Positions 1 through 9,026 of a DNA stretch of 64,000 nt are shown one piece after another. Within the stretch, counting starts at the first letter, position 1; each line of letters opens with the position of its first letter. The notes below the pieces were generated by a model that ran no database searches, was not told the DNA's origin, and worked only from the letters and a program-made list of their open reading frames with translations. The translations under genes were made by a program, and so were the position numbers. Source of the DNA: Rhodococcus sp. KBS0724 (lineage in GTDB: Bacteria; Actinomycetota; Actinomycetes; Mycobacteriales; Mycobacteriaceae); NCBI RefSeq assembly GCF_005938745.2, contig NZ_VCBX02000001.1, forward strand, positions 701,501 through 765,500, in the 5' to 3' direction.

Positions 1-137
1 ACGGGGTGAGGGTGAGGAAACCACTTGCCAAACGATTGTTCGCCTGACAAGATGAGCCTTTCGTGACGCAGGTCTCACAGGTGGCGGAGGTGTGGATTCC
101 GGTGAAACGCGCGCAGAGGCAGGATTGTTCGCGCTGG

Positions 138-725
138 TCAGGCCGGTTCGACCATCGCGGTGGCCAAAGTGCAGTAGCGATCCGCAAGGTCCTGCGCGCT
201 CAGCGGGCCGTCGGCACGCCACCACACACAGACCTGTTGCCCCATGTTGATAATGGCGCGAACGGCGTCTCGTGGATATTCGGTGCGGAAGGCGCCTTCT
301 TCCACCCCGCGCTCGATGACGTCCCGGAAGATGTTTTCCTGCTCGTCGCGCAGTGCGACAACCAAGCGGTGCCCAGACTCGTCGAGGCTACGCAGTTCGG
401 TTGCTCCGACAAGTGCGTCTTCGCGCCGCGTCGTGTGAAACATGACCCACGCGCGAACCAGTGCTTGCAGTTGGTCTTTCGGCTCTCCACCCGAACGCAG
501 CAGTGCGCCACGCGTCATGCCGTGCGCATCGCGCAGTGCCTGGAGCATTATTTCCTGCAGGATTTCCTGCTTGGATTTGAAGTGGTGGTAGATGGATGCG
601 ACTGTCAGATCGGCGCCGGCGGCGATGTCGCGCATGGATGTGCCGTGATAGCCGCGTTCGTTCATGTTTCGGACGGCAGAATCGAGAATGAGCTGCCGGA
701 CTGCGGCAGTTTTTGCCACGCTCAT
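138..725 (-). CDS. TetR-family transcriptional regulator, KstR2-like
   Basis: A 195-residue one-domain repressor. The N-terminal helix-turn-helix is clear (ADLTVASIYHHFKSKQEIL at about residues 37-55), followed by an all-helical ligand domain whose C-terminal stretch (QVCVWWRADGPLSAQDLADRY) resembles the KstR2 group that senses acyl-CoA metabolites. The ATG at 725 was chosen over a longer GTG start because GAGAGGG lies 9 bases upstream of it. The gene is divergent from the crotonase gene at 882, and the shared gap holds a copy of the island palindrome at 851-864. It is therefore one of two candidates (with the TetR at 19139) for the regulator of the island. The ligand is unknown. Confidence 0.85.
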   Translation of the reverse strand: MSVAKTAAVRQLILDSAVRNMNERGYHGTSMRDIAAGADLTVASIYHHFKSKQEILQEIMLQALRDAHGMTRGALLRSGGEPKDQLQALVRAWVMFHTTRREDALVGATELRSLDESGHRLVVALRDEQENIFRDVIERGVEEGAFRTEYPRDAVRAIINMGQQVCVWWRADGPLSAQDLADRYCTLATAMVEPA

Positions 726-850
726 TTTTCGATGCCCTCTCGTTCTGCGCGTCTTTCGGTATCCGGACACAGCGTAGTAGCCGAACGATCACGAGGTTCG
801 ACGGGCAGCAAATCTGAGCCGTGAACAGTGAAAATTCAAATTTCGTGAGC

Positions 851-864
851 TTATCGTTCGTTAA
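851..864. promoter_or_regulatory. Island operator copy 1 (TTATCGTTCGTTAA)
   Basis: Imperfect 14-bp palindrome, half-sites TTAnCG/CGnTAA. It ends 17 bp before the crotonase start at 882 and overlaps the gap shared with the divergent TetR gene. Identical to the copy at 16590. Confidence 0.8.
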
Positions 865-881
865 TAAGAGGAGAATTGCTT

Positions 882-1748
882 GTGCAGCACATATCGCTGA
901 CCGTGGACGACGGCATCGCTGTCATCACTCTTGATCGACCGGACAAGCTCAACGCTTTCACCACGATCATGGAAAACGAGCTGATCGAGGCGTTCGACAT
1001 CACCGACGCGGACGACTCTGTGCGTGCCGTGATTCTGACCGGAGCAGGACGAGCGTTCTGTGCGGGCGCGGATCTGTCCTCCGGGCCGGACACCTTTACC
1101 GACTGGAGCGCGGAGCAGAACGGCGTCGAGCAGAACGGCGGCGGCGAACGGCGAGACGGCGGTGGTCGTGTTGTTCTGCGGATGTTCGATTCGCTCAAGC
1201 CGATTATCGCGGCGATCAACGGGCCTGCGGTCGGAGTCGGCATCACCATGACTCTCGCTGCGGATTTCCGACTGGCGGCTGACGACGCCCGGATGGGGTT
1301 TGTCTTCAATCGACGTGGTCTTGTTCCGGAATCGTGTTCCTCGTGGTTGCTGCCGAAATTGGTCCCGCTGCAGCGGGCTCTCGACTGGATTTACTCCGGA
1401 CGGATCTTCCCGGCCACCGAGGCGCACGCCGCAGGATTGGTCTATCAGCTCTATCCCGCCGAGGATCTACATGCTGAGGCAATTAGTCTCGCGCGCAGCC
1501 TTACTCGACACAGTGCTCCGGTTTCCGTTGCGCTCTCGCGTCAGATCGTCTGGCGGCTGCTTGGCGCCCCACATCCCATGGTCGCCCATCGGATCGAGAG
1601 TCTCGGAATCAATTCCAGAGGGGCGCAGGAGGACGTTCGGGAGGGCATCAGCGCCTTTCTCGAAAAGCGCGACGCGAATTTTCCGGATCGGTGCAGCGAC
1701 GCGATGCCGGACTTGTTCTCGGAGCATCTCCCGCGACCGCAGTGGTGA
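882..1748 (+). CDS. Crotonase-fold protein (enoyl-CoA hydratase/isomerase family)
   Basis: A 288-aa member of the crotonase superfamily, which binds acyl-CoA thioesters in an oxyanion hole. The first oxyanion-hole segment (GAGRAFCAGADL) and the second (INGPAVGVGITM) are clear. Both glutamates that add water in true hydratases are replaced: GGGCEL of the classical enzyme reads GVGITM here, and GQPEI reads GFVFN. The pattern FVFNRRGLVPE is seen in isomerase-like members, so isomerisation or another reaction is more likely than simple hydration. GTG at 882 is preferred to TTG at 876 because AAGAGGAG lies 8 bases upstream of it. The gene sits directly behind island operator copy 1 and converges on the next crotonase gene across a strong hairpin. 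Confidence 0.85.
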   Translation: MQHISLTVDDGIAVITLDRPDKLNAFTTIMENELIEAFDITDADDSVRAVILTGAGRAFCAGADLSSGPDTFTDWSAEQNGVEQNGGGERRDGGGRVVLRMFDSLKPIIAAINGPAVGVGITMTLAADFRLAADDARMGFVFNRRGLVPESCSSWLLPKLVPLQRALDWIYSGRIFPATEAHAAGLVYQLYPAEDLHAEAISLARSLTRHSAPVSVALSRQIVWRLLGAPHPMVAHRIESLGINSRGAQEDVREGISAFLEKRDANFPDRCSDAMPDLFSEHLPRPQW

Positions 1749-1762
1749 CGGAAATCCTTACC

Positions 1763-1791
1763 CGCCACCGGAACCGAGGGTTCCGGTGGCG
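1763..1791. terminator. Bidirectional hairpin terminator
   Basis: Perfect 13-bp stem (CGCCACCGGAACC and its complement) with a 3-nt loop, between two convergent crotonase genes. There is no U-tract, which is common in actinobacteria. Confidence 0.75.
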
Positions 1792-1804
1792 CAAAGGATC
1801 CGGC

Positions 1805-2611
1805 TCAGCGGCCGGTCCACACCGCCGGTCGCTTCTGGGCAAAGGCCAAGGGCCCTTCCTGGGCGTCGGCGCTGGTGAAGACCACCTTCATAGCGTCGGC
1901 GTTGGCTGCCCACACATCAGGCTCCCAATCCGATGCCGTTGCGGTGCGATGAATCATCGACTTCGACTCCCGCACCGACAGCGGCGCGTTTGCCGAAATC
2001 TGCTCCGCCAGTTCGAGCGCGATGTCCAGGGCCGTTCCGGCCGGTGCCACGCGGTTGACCAGGCCGAGTTCTTTGCCTTGAGCTGCGGTGATCGGTTCAC
2101 CGGTCAGCGCGATTTCGAGCGCCACCTTCCGCGGGACTTGTTGCTGCAGACGAATCACTCCGCCGGCAGCGGCGAACAGTCCGCGCTTGACTTCGGGGAG
2201 TCCGAGTTGCGCGTTCTCGTCGACAACCGCAAGGTCGCTGGCGAGCACCAGTTCGGTGCCGCCGCCCAGAGCAAATCCGTTGACCGCAGCAATGGTCGGC
2301 TTGCTGATCCAATGCTGCACGTAGCCGGCGAAACCCCATTCCGGGTGTCCGTCTGCGTCGGTGCTTTCGCCCGCCGACAGAGCTTTGAGGTCTGCGCCGG
2401 CGCAGAACGCTCGGCCGGAACCGGTGAGAACGACGACGCGCACGTCGGCGTCGGCCTCGGCCTGTTCGAGCAAGGTGCCGACCGCAGTCGACAGGGCTGC
2501 GTTCACCGCGTTCAGTGCTCGTGGTCGATTCAGGGTGATGATCGCAACCTGCCCACGAATCTCGTACAGTGCTGCCGCTTCGGATGTCTCGTGCTCCGGC
2601 GTGATTGCCAT
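1805..2611 (-). CDS. Enoyl-CoA hydratase
   Basis: A 268-aa crotonase-fold enzyme and the only one of the four in the island that keeps both catalytic glutamates: the first in GGGTEL and the second in LGLPEV. It should hydrate trans-2-enoyl-CoA to 3-hydroxyacyl-CoA in beta-oxidation. The oxyanion-hole segments GSGRAFCAGADL and VNGFALGGGTEL are intact, and the length is normal for the family. Its start lies 27 bp from island operator copy 2, which it shares with the divergent oxidoreductase at 2716. The acyl substrate cannot be read from the sequence. Confidence 0.9.
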   Translation of the reverse strand: MAITPEHETSEAAALYEIRGQVAIITLNRPRALNAVNAALSTAVGTLLEQAEADADVRVVVLTGSGRAFCAGADLKALSAGESTDADGHPEWGFAGYVQHWISKPTIAAVNGFALGGGTELVLASDLAVVDENAQLGLPEVKRGLFAAAGGVIRLQQQVPRKVALEIALTGEPITAAQGKELGLVNRVAPAGTALDIALELAEQISANAPLSVRESKSMIHRTATASDWEPDVWAANADAMKVVFTSADAQEGPLAFAQKRPAVWTGR

Positions 2612-2638
2612 GGACTGCCTCTCGTCGTAAAGTCTTAC

Positions 2639-2652
2639 CTAGCGCTCGTTAA
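2639..2652. promoter_or_regulatory. Island operator copy 2 (CTAGCGCTCGTTAA)
   Basis: One mismatch to the TTAnCGnnCGnTAA core. It lies between the divergent hydratase (start 2611) and MDR oxidoreductase (start 2716) genes. Confidence 0.7.
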
Positions 2653-2715
2653 ACTGTTACCACGGGCGCACCTGAGCAGTCAACGAATGCAACCGGTTCA
2701 CCAGGAGGAGCGCGA

Positions 2716-3684
2716 ATGCACGCAGTCCAGCTAGCCGAGCTGATCGGACCCGAAGGTCTGCGTTTGGTGGATATCGCCGAACCGGCCGACCCGACGCGGG
2801 TAACGGTCGATCTGCATGCCGCCGGAGTGTGTTTTCCGGACCTACTTCAAACCACCGGCAGTTATCAGATGGCGCGTGAGTTGCCGTGTGTTCTCGGGCT
2901 GGAAGGCGCGGGAGTGGTTCGTAGTGCGCCGGCCGGGTCGGATCTGGCTCCGGGTGATCGTGTCGCCGTGTTGTCCACGGCGGACGGATCCTGGCAGCGT
3001 ACTGTAGTCGTGCCGCCGTCCTCGGTCTTCCCGCTCCCTGATTCTGTCTCTCTCACAGCGGGATCCGGATTTCTCGTCAACTACCTGACGGTGCATTTTG
3101 CACTGGACGAACGAGCTCGGTATCGCACTGGTGAGACGGTGCTGATTCACGGCGCGGCAGGTGGTGTCGGTATTGCCGCACTGCATGTTGCCGCCGCGCT
3201 CGGGCTCGAAACCATTGCGGTGGTGAGCACGTCGGAGAAGGCCGCACTGGCTGCCGAGTCGGGAGCATCGCATGTCGTTCTCGTCGACGGCTGGAAGGAT
3301 CGCGTTCGGGAGATTACGAACGGTCGCGGCGTCGACATCATTCTCGACCCCGTCGGTGGTGAGCGTTTCACGGACAGCTTGCGCAGTCTGGCCCCCAACG
3401 GCCGTCTGATCGTCCTGGGTTTCACCGGTGGTGAGATACCGACTGTCAAGGTCAATCGACTTCTGCTGAACAATATTTCGGTGATGGGTGCCGGCTGGGG
3501 TGAGTATCTGCGAACCGATTCCGGATACCTTGCACGCCAATGGAATGTGCTTTACCCTTTGCTCGAGTCCGGTGTGCTGAGAGTGCCCGAACCGACTCTG
3601 TATCCGTCAGAACGTGCAGTGGATGCTGTGACATCCCTGAAAGACCGCTCTGCTATCGGAAAAGTGGCTCTGTCCTTCGAATGA
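2716..3684 (+). CDS. Zinc-independent quinone/enoyl oxidoreductase (MDR superfamily)
   Basis: A 322-aa medium-chain dehydrogenase/reductase of the quinone-oxidoreductase type. The nucleotide-binding motif HGAAGGVGIAALHVA lies near residue 145, and the N-terminal GroES-like part contains GLEGAGVV. The structural-zinc cysteine cluster and catalytic zinc ligands of alcohol dehydrogenases are absent, so NADPH-dependent reduction of a quinone or an enoyl thioester/enone is the likely chemistry. ATG at 2716 has CAGGAGGAG upstream. It is the first gene of the run 2716-6383 (oxidoreductase, acyl-CoA synthetase, racemase) behind island operator copy 2. The exact substrate is not predictable. Confidence 0.85.
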   Translation: MHAVQLAELIGPEGLRLVDIAEPADPTRVTVDLHAAGVCFPDLLQTTGSYQMARELPCVLGLEGAGVVRSAPAGSDLAPGDRVAVLSTADGSWQRTVVVPPSSVFPLPDSVSLTAGSGFLVNYLTVHFALDERARYRTGETVLIHGAAGGVGIAALHVAAALGLETIAVVSTSEKAALAAESGASHVVLVDGWKDRVREITNGRGVDIILDPVGGERFTDSLRSLAPNGRLIVLGFTGGEIPTVKVNRLLLNNISVMGAGWGEYLRTDSGYLARQWNVLYPLLESGVLRVPEPTLYPSERAVDAVTSLKDRSAIGKVALSFE

Positions 3685-3700
3685 GCTGGATCCATCTATC

Positions 3701-3714
3701 TTTCGTGAACGAAA
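3701..3714. promoter_or_regulatory. Palindrome TTTCGTGAACGAAA upstream of acyl-CoA synthetase
   Basis: Perfect 6-bp arms with a 2-nt centre, just before the TTGGAG ribosome site of the gene at 3730. It differs from the island operator, although the overlapping 3696-3709 stretch matches that motif at 7 of 10 fixed positions. Confidence 0.45.
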
Positions 3715-3729
3715 CCTTGGAGTGAACCC

Positions 3730-5292
3730 ATGTACCCCGGAGCCTATGCCACAACAACCCCGGACAAAGCTGCTGTCATTGTCGCGGAGACCGGTGCGGT
3801 GGTGACGTTTGCGGAGTTGGAAGCGAATTCGATTCGTATCGCGCGTGTTCTGTACGAGTTGGGTTTGCGGCGCGGCGATAATCTGGCGGTGCTCGCGACC
3901 AACAATGTTCAGGTTTTCGACATCTACTGGGCTGCGATGCGATCAGGCGTCTATCTCACGATGGTGAACTGGCATTTGACTGCTCCCGAGGGGGCGTACA
4001 TTGTCGAGGATTGTGACGCGAAGGTGGTCATCGTCGATTCGGCACTGCCGGAATTGGCGGCGGCACTGGCCGATCTCATTCCGGCGGAGGTGATTCGGTT
4101 GTCCTTCGGTGGTGAGCTCGACGGGTATGCCTCGCTCGACACGGCGGCGGCGTTGGAGTCCGACGTGCCGTTGCCGGATCAGCCGCGTGGCGCGGACATG
4201 CTGTACTCGTCGGGAACCACGGGTAGGCCCAAGGGGATCAAGCCAGTGTTGCCGGACCGGCAGATTCAGGATGCCGGTGATCAGATGACTGTGATGAACC
4301 AGAGTGCGTGGGGCGTTACCGACTCCGACGTGTATCTCTCACCTGCTCCGCTGTATCACGCTGCGCCGCTTCGTACTTGTGCGTCGGTGCAGGCGTTGGG
4401 TGGAACCGTAGTGGTGATGGATCGGTTCAACGAGGAGAAGGCGCTCGAGTACATCGAGAAATATCGGGTCACCTACAGCCAGTGGGTTCCGACGATGTTC
4501 GTTCGCATGCTCAAACTTCCGCAGGAGACGCGGGATCGTTACGATATTTCGTCGTTGCGACTGGCGGTGCATGCTGCGGCGCCGTGTCCGGTTGACGTGA
4601 AGCGTCGGATGATCGAGTGGTGGGGCCCGATTCTGGACGAGTACTACTCGTCGACGGAGTTGAACGGTATGACCATCGTTCATTCGGACGAGTGGTTGCG
4701 TAAGCCGGGAACGGTGGGCCGGGCAGCCTTGGGTGTTCTGCATATTTGCGGTGAGAACGGTGAGGATCTGCCTGCGGGAGAAGTGGGTACGTTGTACTTC
4801 GAACGTGATGTGTTGCCGTTCAATTATCACAATGCCCCCGAAAAGACTCGTGAGGCGCAGCATCGCGCGCATCCGACGTGGACGACGACGGGTGATGTCG
4901 GGTACGTCGACGAGGACGGGTATCTGTTTCTGACGGATCGTAAGTCGTTCATGATCATTTCCGGTGGGGTGAACATTTATCCGCAGGAAATCGAGAATGC
5001 GTTGATCGAGCATCCGTCGGTGTTGGATGCGGCGGTGATCGGTGTTCCGGACGACGAGATGGGTGAGATCGTGATGGCGGTGGTGGAGCCTGTTCCCGGT
5101 GTGGAAGCCGGTGATGCGCTTCGCGACGAACTTCTTGATCATCTGCGTGGGCAGATTGCGAAGTACAAGCTGCCGAAGCGACTTGTATTCAGTACCGATC
5201 TTCCGCGGACTCCTACCGGAAAACTTGTCAAAGGCAAACTACGCGACCGTTATTCGGACACGCGCCCTTCGGACGAGGCTGTCACTCGATGA
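3730..5292 (+). CDS. Acyl-CoA synthetase (FadD-type AMP-dependent ligase)
   Basis: A 520-aa ANL-superfamily ligase that activates a carboxylic acid to its acyl-adenylate and then to the CoA thioester. Visible motifs are the phosphate-binding loop [16 protein letters not shown], the adenine site [10 protein letters not shown], the hinge region [20 protein letters not shown] and the C-terminal catalytic lysine in [14 protein letters not shown]. Full length for the family. It overlaps the racemase gene by 4 bp (ATGA), so the two are probably co-translated. Likely role: activation of the substrate acid of the island before racemisation and beta-oxidation. Chain-length preference is unknown. Confidence 0.92.
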   Translation: MYPGAYATTTPDKAAVIVAETGAVVTFAELEANSIRIARVLYELGLRRGDNLAVLATNNVQVFDIYWAAMRSGVYLTMVNWHLTAPEGAYIVEDCDAKVVIVDSALPELAAALADLIPAEVIRLSFGGELDGYASLDTAAALESDVPLPDQPRGADMLYSSGTTGRPKGIKPVLPDRQIQDAGDQMTVMNQSAWGVTDSDVYLSPAPLYHAAPLRTCASVQALGGTVVVMDRFNEEKALEYIEKYRVTYSQWVPTMFVRMLKLPQETRDRYDISSLRLAVHAAAPCPVDVKRRMIEWWGPILDEYYSSTELNGMTIVHSDEWLRKPGTVGRAALGVLHICGENGEDLPAGEVGTLYFERDVLPFNYHNAPEKTREAQHRAHPTWTTTGDVGYVDEDGYLFLTDRKSFMIISGGVNIYPQEIENALIEHPSVLDAAVIGVPDDEMGEIVMAVVEPVPGVEAGDALRDELLDHLRGQIAKYKLPKRLVFSTDLPRTPTGKLVKGKLRDRYSDTRPSDEAVTR

Positions 5293-6383
5293 GCGGCCCA
5301 TTGCATGGGGTGCGTGTACTGGAGTTTGCCGGCCTCGGACCGGGACCGCACGCTGCGATGATGCTGGCGGATCTCGGAGCCGACGTCGTGCGCATCGAAC
5401 GGCCGTCTGGCGGACTGGAAATCTCGCCGAAGGATCAGGACCAATTGTTGCGCGGTCGCCGCTCGATCGAGGCTGATCTCAAGACCGAGGCCGGGCGCGA
5501 ACTCGTCAGAGCGCTTGTTGCGAAAACCGATGTGTTGGTAGAAGGTTTCCGTCCCGGCGTCACGGAACGGCTGGGGTTCGGGCCGGCCGACTGCCTGGAG
5601 ATCAACGACCGCCTGGTGTACGCCCGCATGACAGGGTGGGGTCAGGACGGCCCACTTGCTCAGCGCGCGGGACACGACATCACCTATCTTGCGTTGACCG
5701 GTGTCCTCCATACAATCGGGCCGGCCGAGAAGCCCGTGGTCCCGTTGAATCTCGTGGGCGACTTCGGTGGTGGCTCGATGTTCCTGATCCTGGGAATCGT
5801 TTCCGCGCTGTACGAGCGCGAGAAGTCGGGTAAAGGCCAGGTGATCGACGCAGCCATCGTCGACGGAACATCGGTACTGGCACAGATGGTCTGGTCGCTG
5901 CGCGGCAGCGGGCAGTGGAGTGATTCTCGCGCAACCAATCTGCTGGACGGATCGACTCCGTTCTACGACACGTATCGTTGCTCGGACGACAAGTTCGTTG
6001 CTGTCGGTGCACTCGAGCCGCAGTTTTACCGGGAGCTACTGGGCGGTCTGGGATTCGATCCCGAGTCACTGCCAGAACAGATGGATCAGGGCGGCTGGCC
6101 GGAACTGCGCGAGCGATTCACGGAAGCATTTCTCACTCGTACCCGTGACGAGTGGGCGACGCTCTTCGAATCGACCGATGCATGCGTTGCACCGGTTTTG
6201 AGTCCGGCGGAAGCTGCAACTCATCCGCACCTGGCGCACCGTGGAACTCTGGTCGAAGCCGACGGAATCGTCCAGTCGGCACCGGCGCCGCGATTTTCTC
6301 GGACAGTAACGACTCAGCCCGCAGGTGCACCTAAACCCGGTGTGGACACTGCCGCTGTGACGCGGGACTGGCTGGGGTCCTGA
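5289..6383 (+). CDS. mcr: Alpha-methylacyl-CoA racemase
   Basis: A 364-aa class III (CaiB/BaiF) CoA-transferase-fold protein. It closely resembles the mycobacterial racemase MCR rather than a transferase: N-terminus [20 protein letters not shown], the catalytic His in [13 protein letters not shown], Asp in [11 protein letters not shown] and Glu in VGALEPQFY match the His/Asp/Glu triad described for that enzyme. It interconverts 2R- and 2S-methylacyl-CoA so that S-specific acyl-CoA dehydrogenases can act. Its presence argues that the pathway handles alpha-methyl-branched acyl-CoA, as in isoprenoid, pristanic acid or sterol side-chain degradation. Translationally coupled to the upstream acyl-CoA synthetase. 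Confidence 0.9.
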   Translation: MSGPLHGVRVLEFAGLGPGPHAAMMLADLGADVVRIERPSGGLEISPKDQDQLLRGRRSIEADLKTEAGRELVRALVAKTDVLVEGFRPGVTERLGFGPADCLEINDRLVYARMTGWGQDGPLAQRAGHDITYLALTGVLHTIGPAEKPVVPLNLVGDFGGGSMFLILGIVSALYEREKSGKGQVIDAAIVDGTSVLAQMVWSLRGSGQWSDSRATNLLDGSTPFYDTYRCSDDKFVAVGALEPQFYRELLGGLGFDPESLPEQMDQGGWPELRERFTEAFLTRTRDEWATLFESTDACVAPVLSPAEAATHPHLAHRGTLVEADGIVQSAPAPRFSRTVTTQPAGAPKPGVDTAAVTRDWLGS

Positions 6384-6402
6384 AGTCGGATACTCCAGAT
6401 CG

Positions 6403-7209
6403 TCAGCGCCGCCGGTAGGTCGGAGTCCGCTTCTCGAGAAATGCTGTGGTTGCCTCTGCCGCATCCTCGGTGAGGGCGGTAATGACCTGCTGGCGGTTCT
6501 CGAACTCGATTGTCGCGTGCAGAGTCGGGGTCTCCAGCGCCAGCCACATGCCCTTCTTTGTCATCTCGACCGAGACCGGTGGATTGTTCAGGATCTCACC
6601 GGCGATCCGAAGTGCCTCGGCCAGAAGGTTTCCCGAGTCCACGATTTGGGAGATCAGCCCGATGGACCGTGCGTGTGAGGCGTCGAATCGACGACCGGTC
6701 AGCATCAGTTCGTGTGCATTGCCTGCGCCGACAATGCGTGGCAGCAGCCAGGAGACTCCGATGTCGCACGCCGAGTACCCGGCGGTGATGAACGAGACCG
6801 CAAACACTGCCTCGGGCGCGGCGATTCGGATATCACTCGCGCAGACGAGTGCAAGTCCGCCACCTGCGGCCGGCCCGTTCACCGCGGCGATCACGGGTTG
6901 GGGGAGGGAGTTGATTCGTTCGGTCAGGTGAGCGATGTCCTGTTGTCTTCCGAAGGTCGCGAGGGGGCGGCCTTCTTCCGCCTCGCGTTCGGGGTCTCCG
7001 TACCCGTTGAGATCCAGCCCGGCACAGAACGCTCGCCCGGCGCCGGTGATGATGACGACGCGGCACGATTTGTCCGACGCGATGTCATCCAGCGCTGCGG
7101 TCAAAGCGGCGACAAGGTGGACGTTGAGCGTGTTGAGTCGATCGGGCCGAGTGAGCGTGAGCATGACCACGCCCGGTGTCGGGGTAGTGATGTCGAGTAG
7201 GTCGGACAT
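6403..7209 (-). CDS. Crotonase-fold protein lacking hydratase glutamates
   Basis: A 268-aa crotonase-superfamily protein. Oxyanion-hole segments GAGRAFCAGLDL and VNGPAAGGGLAL are present. The first catalytic glutamate of hydratases is alanine (GGGLAL), and the second is lost in the segment FAVSFITAGYSACDIGVSW. The motif is similar to isomerase-like or unassigned EchA proteins. Divergent from the crotonase gene at 7316, with a perfect island operator 20 bp upstream of its start. It converges on the racemase gene with a 19-bp gap. Acyl-CoA binding is confident; the reaction is not. Confidence 0.85.
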   Translation of the reverse strand: MSDLLDITTPTPGVVMLTLTRPDRLNTLNVHLVAALTAALDDIASDKSCRVVIITGAGRAFCAGLDLNGYGDPEREAEEGRPLATFGRQQDIAHLTERINSLPQPVIAAVNGPAAGGGLALVCASDIRIAAPEAVFAVSFITAGYSACDIGVSWLLPRIVGAGNAHELMLTGRRFDASHARSIGLISQIVDSGNLLAEALRIAGEILNNPPVSVEMTKKGMWLALETPTLHATIEFENRQQVITALTEDAAEATTAFLEKRTPTYRRR

Positions 7210-7229
7210 GGTCCACGTCTCCTTGTTAC

Positions 7230-7243
7230 TTATCGTTCGCTAA
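7230..7243. promoter_or_regulatory. Island operator copy 3 (TTATCGTTCGCTAA)
   Basis: Matches all ten fixed positions of TTAnCGnnCGnTAA. Lies between two divergent crotonase genes (starts 7209 and 7316) and could control both. Confidence 0.8.
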
Positions 7244-7315
7244 GATATGAATATCAGTGAATCACCTACTTCGGCAAGGCTCTTCCCACAATGACCGCAA
7301 TGACAAGGATCTGAC

Positions 7316-8095
7316 ATGACCACACCTCGCCCCGATGTCTACTCGACGCTCGAGAACGGCGTGCTCCGCGTTGTGATCAACAGACCTCACCGGATGAATG
7401 CGCTGACCACGGAGTCGCTGCGGGATATCGTCGCTGCCTTCGACGATCATGCGCACGGCGGCCCGGTACGTGTGGCAGTGCTCGAAGGGGCTGGCAGGGC
7501 GTTCTGCACCGGAGCTGATCTGGCGGATGCGGTGTTGTCCGGCCCGCCATCCGCGGACACCATCGATGCGGCAAACGATGTGGCCCGCGCCATCCGGTCG
7601 TTTCCCGCCCCCGTGATCGCGGCGGTGCGAGGTCCCGCTGCAGGAGTGGGTGTTTCACTGGCTTTGGCGTGTGATCTGACTGTTGCTGCGGAGTCGAGCT
7701 ACTTCTTGCTCGCCTTCACCAAGGTGGGCTTGATGCCTGACGGCGGTGCAACCGCTCTGGTCGCGGCGTCGATCGGTCGTGCCCGGGCCATGCGTATGGC
7801 ACTTCTTGCAGAAAAGTTGCCCGCACGAGACGCTCTCGACAGCGGCTTGATCTCGCAGGTCTTCCCGGACGACACATTCGACGACGATCTTGCGGTGCTG
7901 CTTCAGCGTCTGGGTAGTGGTCCGGGTAAGGCCTTCCAGCAGACGAAGGACGCCATCAACGACGCCACTCTGACGGAACTTGACTCAGCCTTCGAGCGTG
8001 AGCGAGCGGGACAGATCTCGCTACTCGCCAGCGCCGATTTCGCCGAAGGTGTTGCGGCGTTCCAAGGTAAGCGTGCAGCCGTGTTCGGCCGGTAG
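7316..8095 (+). CDS. Crotonase-fold protein, PaaG-like isomerase type
   Basis: A 259-aa crotonase-superfamily protein. Oxyanion-hole segments GAGRAFCTGADL and RGPAAGVGVSLAL are seen. The hydratase glutamates are absent (GVGVSL; FLLAFTKVGLMPDGG). The Asp in VGLMPDGG is placed as in PaaG-type isomerases, which shift double bonds or rearrange ring epoxides of CoA thioesters. ATG at 7316 follows AAGGATCTGAC. It is expressed divergently from the crotonase gene at 6403 across island operator copy 3. Isomerase function is inferred from motif position only. Confidence 0.85.
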   Translation: MTTPRPDVYSTLENGVLRVVINRPHRMNALTTESLRDIVAAFDDHAHGGPVRVAVLEGAGRAFCTGADLADAVLSGPPSADTIDAANDVARAIRSFPAPVIAAVRGPAAGVGVSLALACDLTVAAESSYFLLAFTKVGLMPDGGATALVAASIGRARAMRMALLAEKLPARDALDSGLISQVFPDDTFDDDLAVLLQRLGSGPGKAFQQTKDAINDATLTELDSAFERERAGQISLLASADFAEGVAAFQGKRAAVFGR

Positions 8096-8217
8096 GGCAG
8101 TTGAGCTGAGCGTCGACGCGTGGGCTGCCGTCCGCGAATATTCGCAATACATCTGCGCCCTGACGTGGCACACTGGGCAACCTGTAGCCGTCACCCACAA
8201 TATGGAAGGACCCTCGG

Positions 8218-8322
8218 ATGCACCCCAGCTTGTATTCACAGCGCAAGTCGCAGTCGATGATCCATCATGTGGACCGGCTCGCGGAAAAGTCCGGCACGAT
8301 CGCCGGATTTCGCGTCTACTGA
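8218..8322 (+). CDS. Candidate small protein (34 aa)
   Basis: Short reading frame in the 366-bp gap between the crotonase gene and the HNH gene. It begins MHPSLYSQRKSQSMIHHVDR and ends in AGFRVY. Support: GGAAGGA lies 7 bases before the ATG, and most codons end in G or C, as in neighbouring genes. It is basic and has no membrane segment or cysteine. Nothing is recognised in it. The rest of the gap (8096-8217 and 8323-8461) shows no feature I can support. It could be chance. Confidence 0.4.
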   Translation: MHPSLYSQRKSQSMIHHVDRLAEKSGTIAGFRVY

Positions 8323-8461
8323 AGCCCCATCGCTCGGGGCGTGCGCGTCCCGACACTCGCTCATTCGACGGGTGACCTCACGGCCGACCTCGGCCACCAC
8401 CGGACGATCACACCTCGAGAACCGCCACTCCGGCTGCGAGAGAACAAGGTTGTCGATTGCC

Positions 8462-9001
8462 ATGCGTCACCCACCCACCGCTATCACCGCCCGTACCTGG
8501 ATGAACACCCGAGTGAGGGTCCTCAACGTCACCTACGAAGACTTCGACCTCGTACCCGCCGCTCGCGCGGTCGTGTTGCTTGCCGAACAGCTCGCGATGA
8601 CTCTGGTCGAGCACACTCCGCGGTTCGTGGTGCGCTCCCAGTACGTGGCGATCCCGCTGCCGCGGACCATTCAACTGCTCGAGTACGTGCACACGCCACC
8701 GCGTCCGACAATCGACGACGACACCCGAGCGAGCTTCGCCGGCGTTCTGGCGCGCGATCACTACCGGTGCGCGTATTGCGACGGCGCGGGGGCGACTACC
8801 GTCGATCACGTCTACCCGCGGAGTCGAGGCGGAAGCAACAACTGGTCGAATCTCGTCGCGTGCTGCCTGACCTGCAACAACGCCAAGTCCGATCAGACTC
8901 CGGAAGAGTCAGGCATGCCGCTTCTGTGGGTCCCCCGAGCACCTCGTATCGATCACAAACGCCAGCACACGATCTGGCGCGATCTGGCCCATAGTCTCTG
9001 A
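8462..9001 (+). CDS. HNH endonuclease domain protein
   Basis: About 179 aa. The C-terminal half is a zinc-ribbon HNH nuclease: RDHYRCAYCDG, TTVDHVYPRSRGGSNNWSN and ACCLTCNNAKSD give two CxxC pairs and the His/Asn core. The N-terminal part (RVRVLNVTYEDFD) is typical of small actinobacterial HNH proteins with no assigned substrate. Start uncertain: ATG 8462 is used here, but ATG 8501, just before the conserved RVRVLNVTYE, is equally possible and neither has a strong ribosome site. It is followed after 25 bp by the WhiB gene. Role in the cell is unknown. Confidence 0.75.
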   Translation: MRHPPTAITARTWMNTRVRVLNVTYEDFDLVPAARAVVLLAEQLAMTLVEHTPRFVVRSQYVAIPLPRTIQLLEYVHTPPRPTIDDDTRASFAGVLARDHYRCAYCDGAGATTVDHVYPRSRGGSNNWSNLVACCLTCNNAKSDQTPEESGMPLLWVPRAPRIDHKRQHTIWRDLAHSL

Positions 9002-9026
9002 ATCGTATTGGAAGGAGGCATATCCC

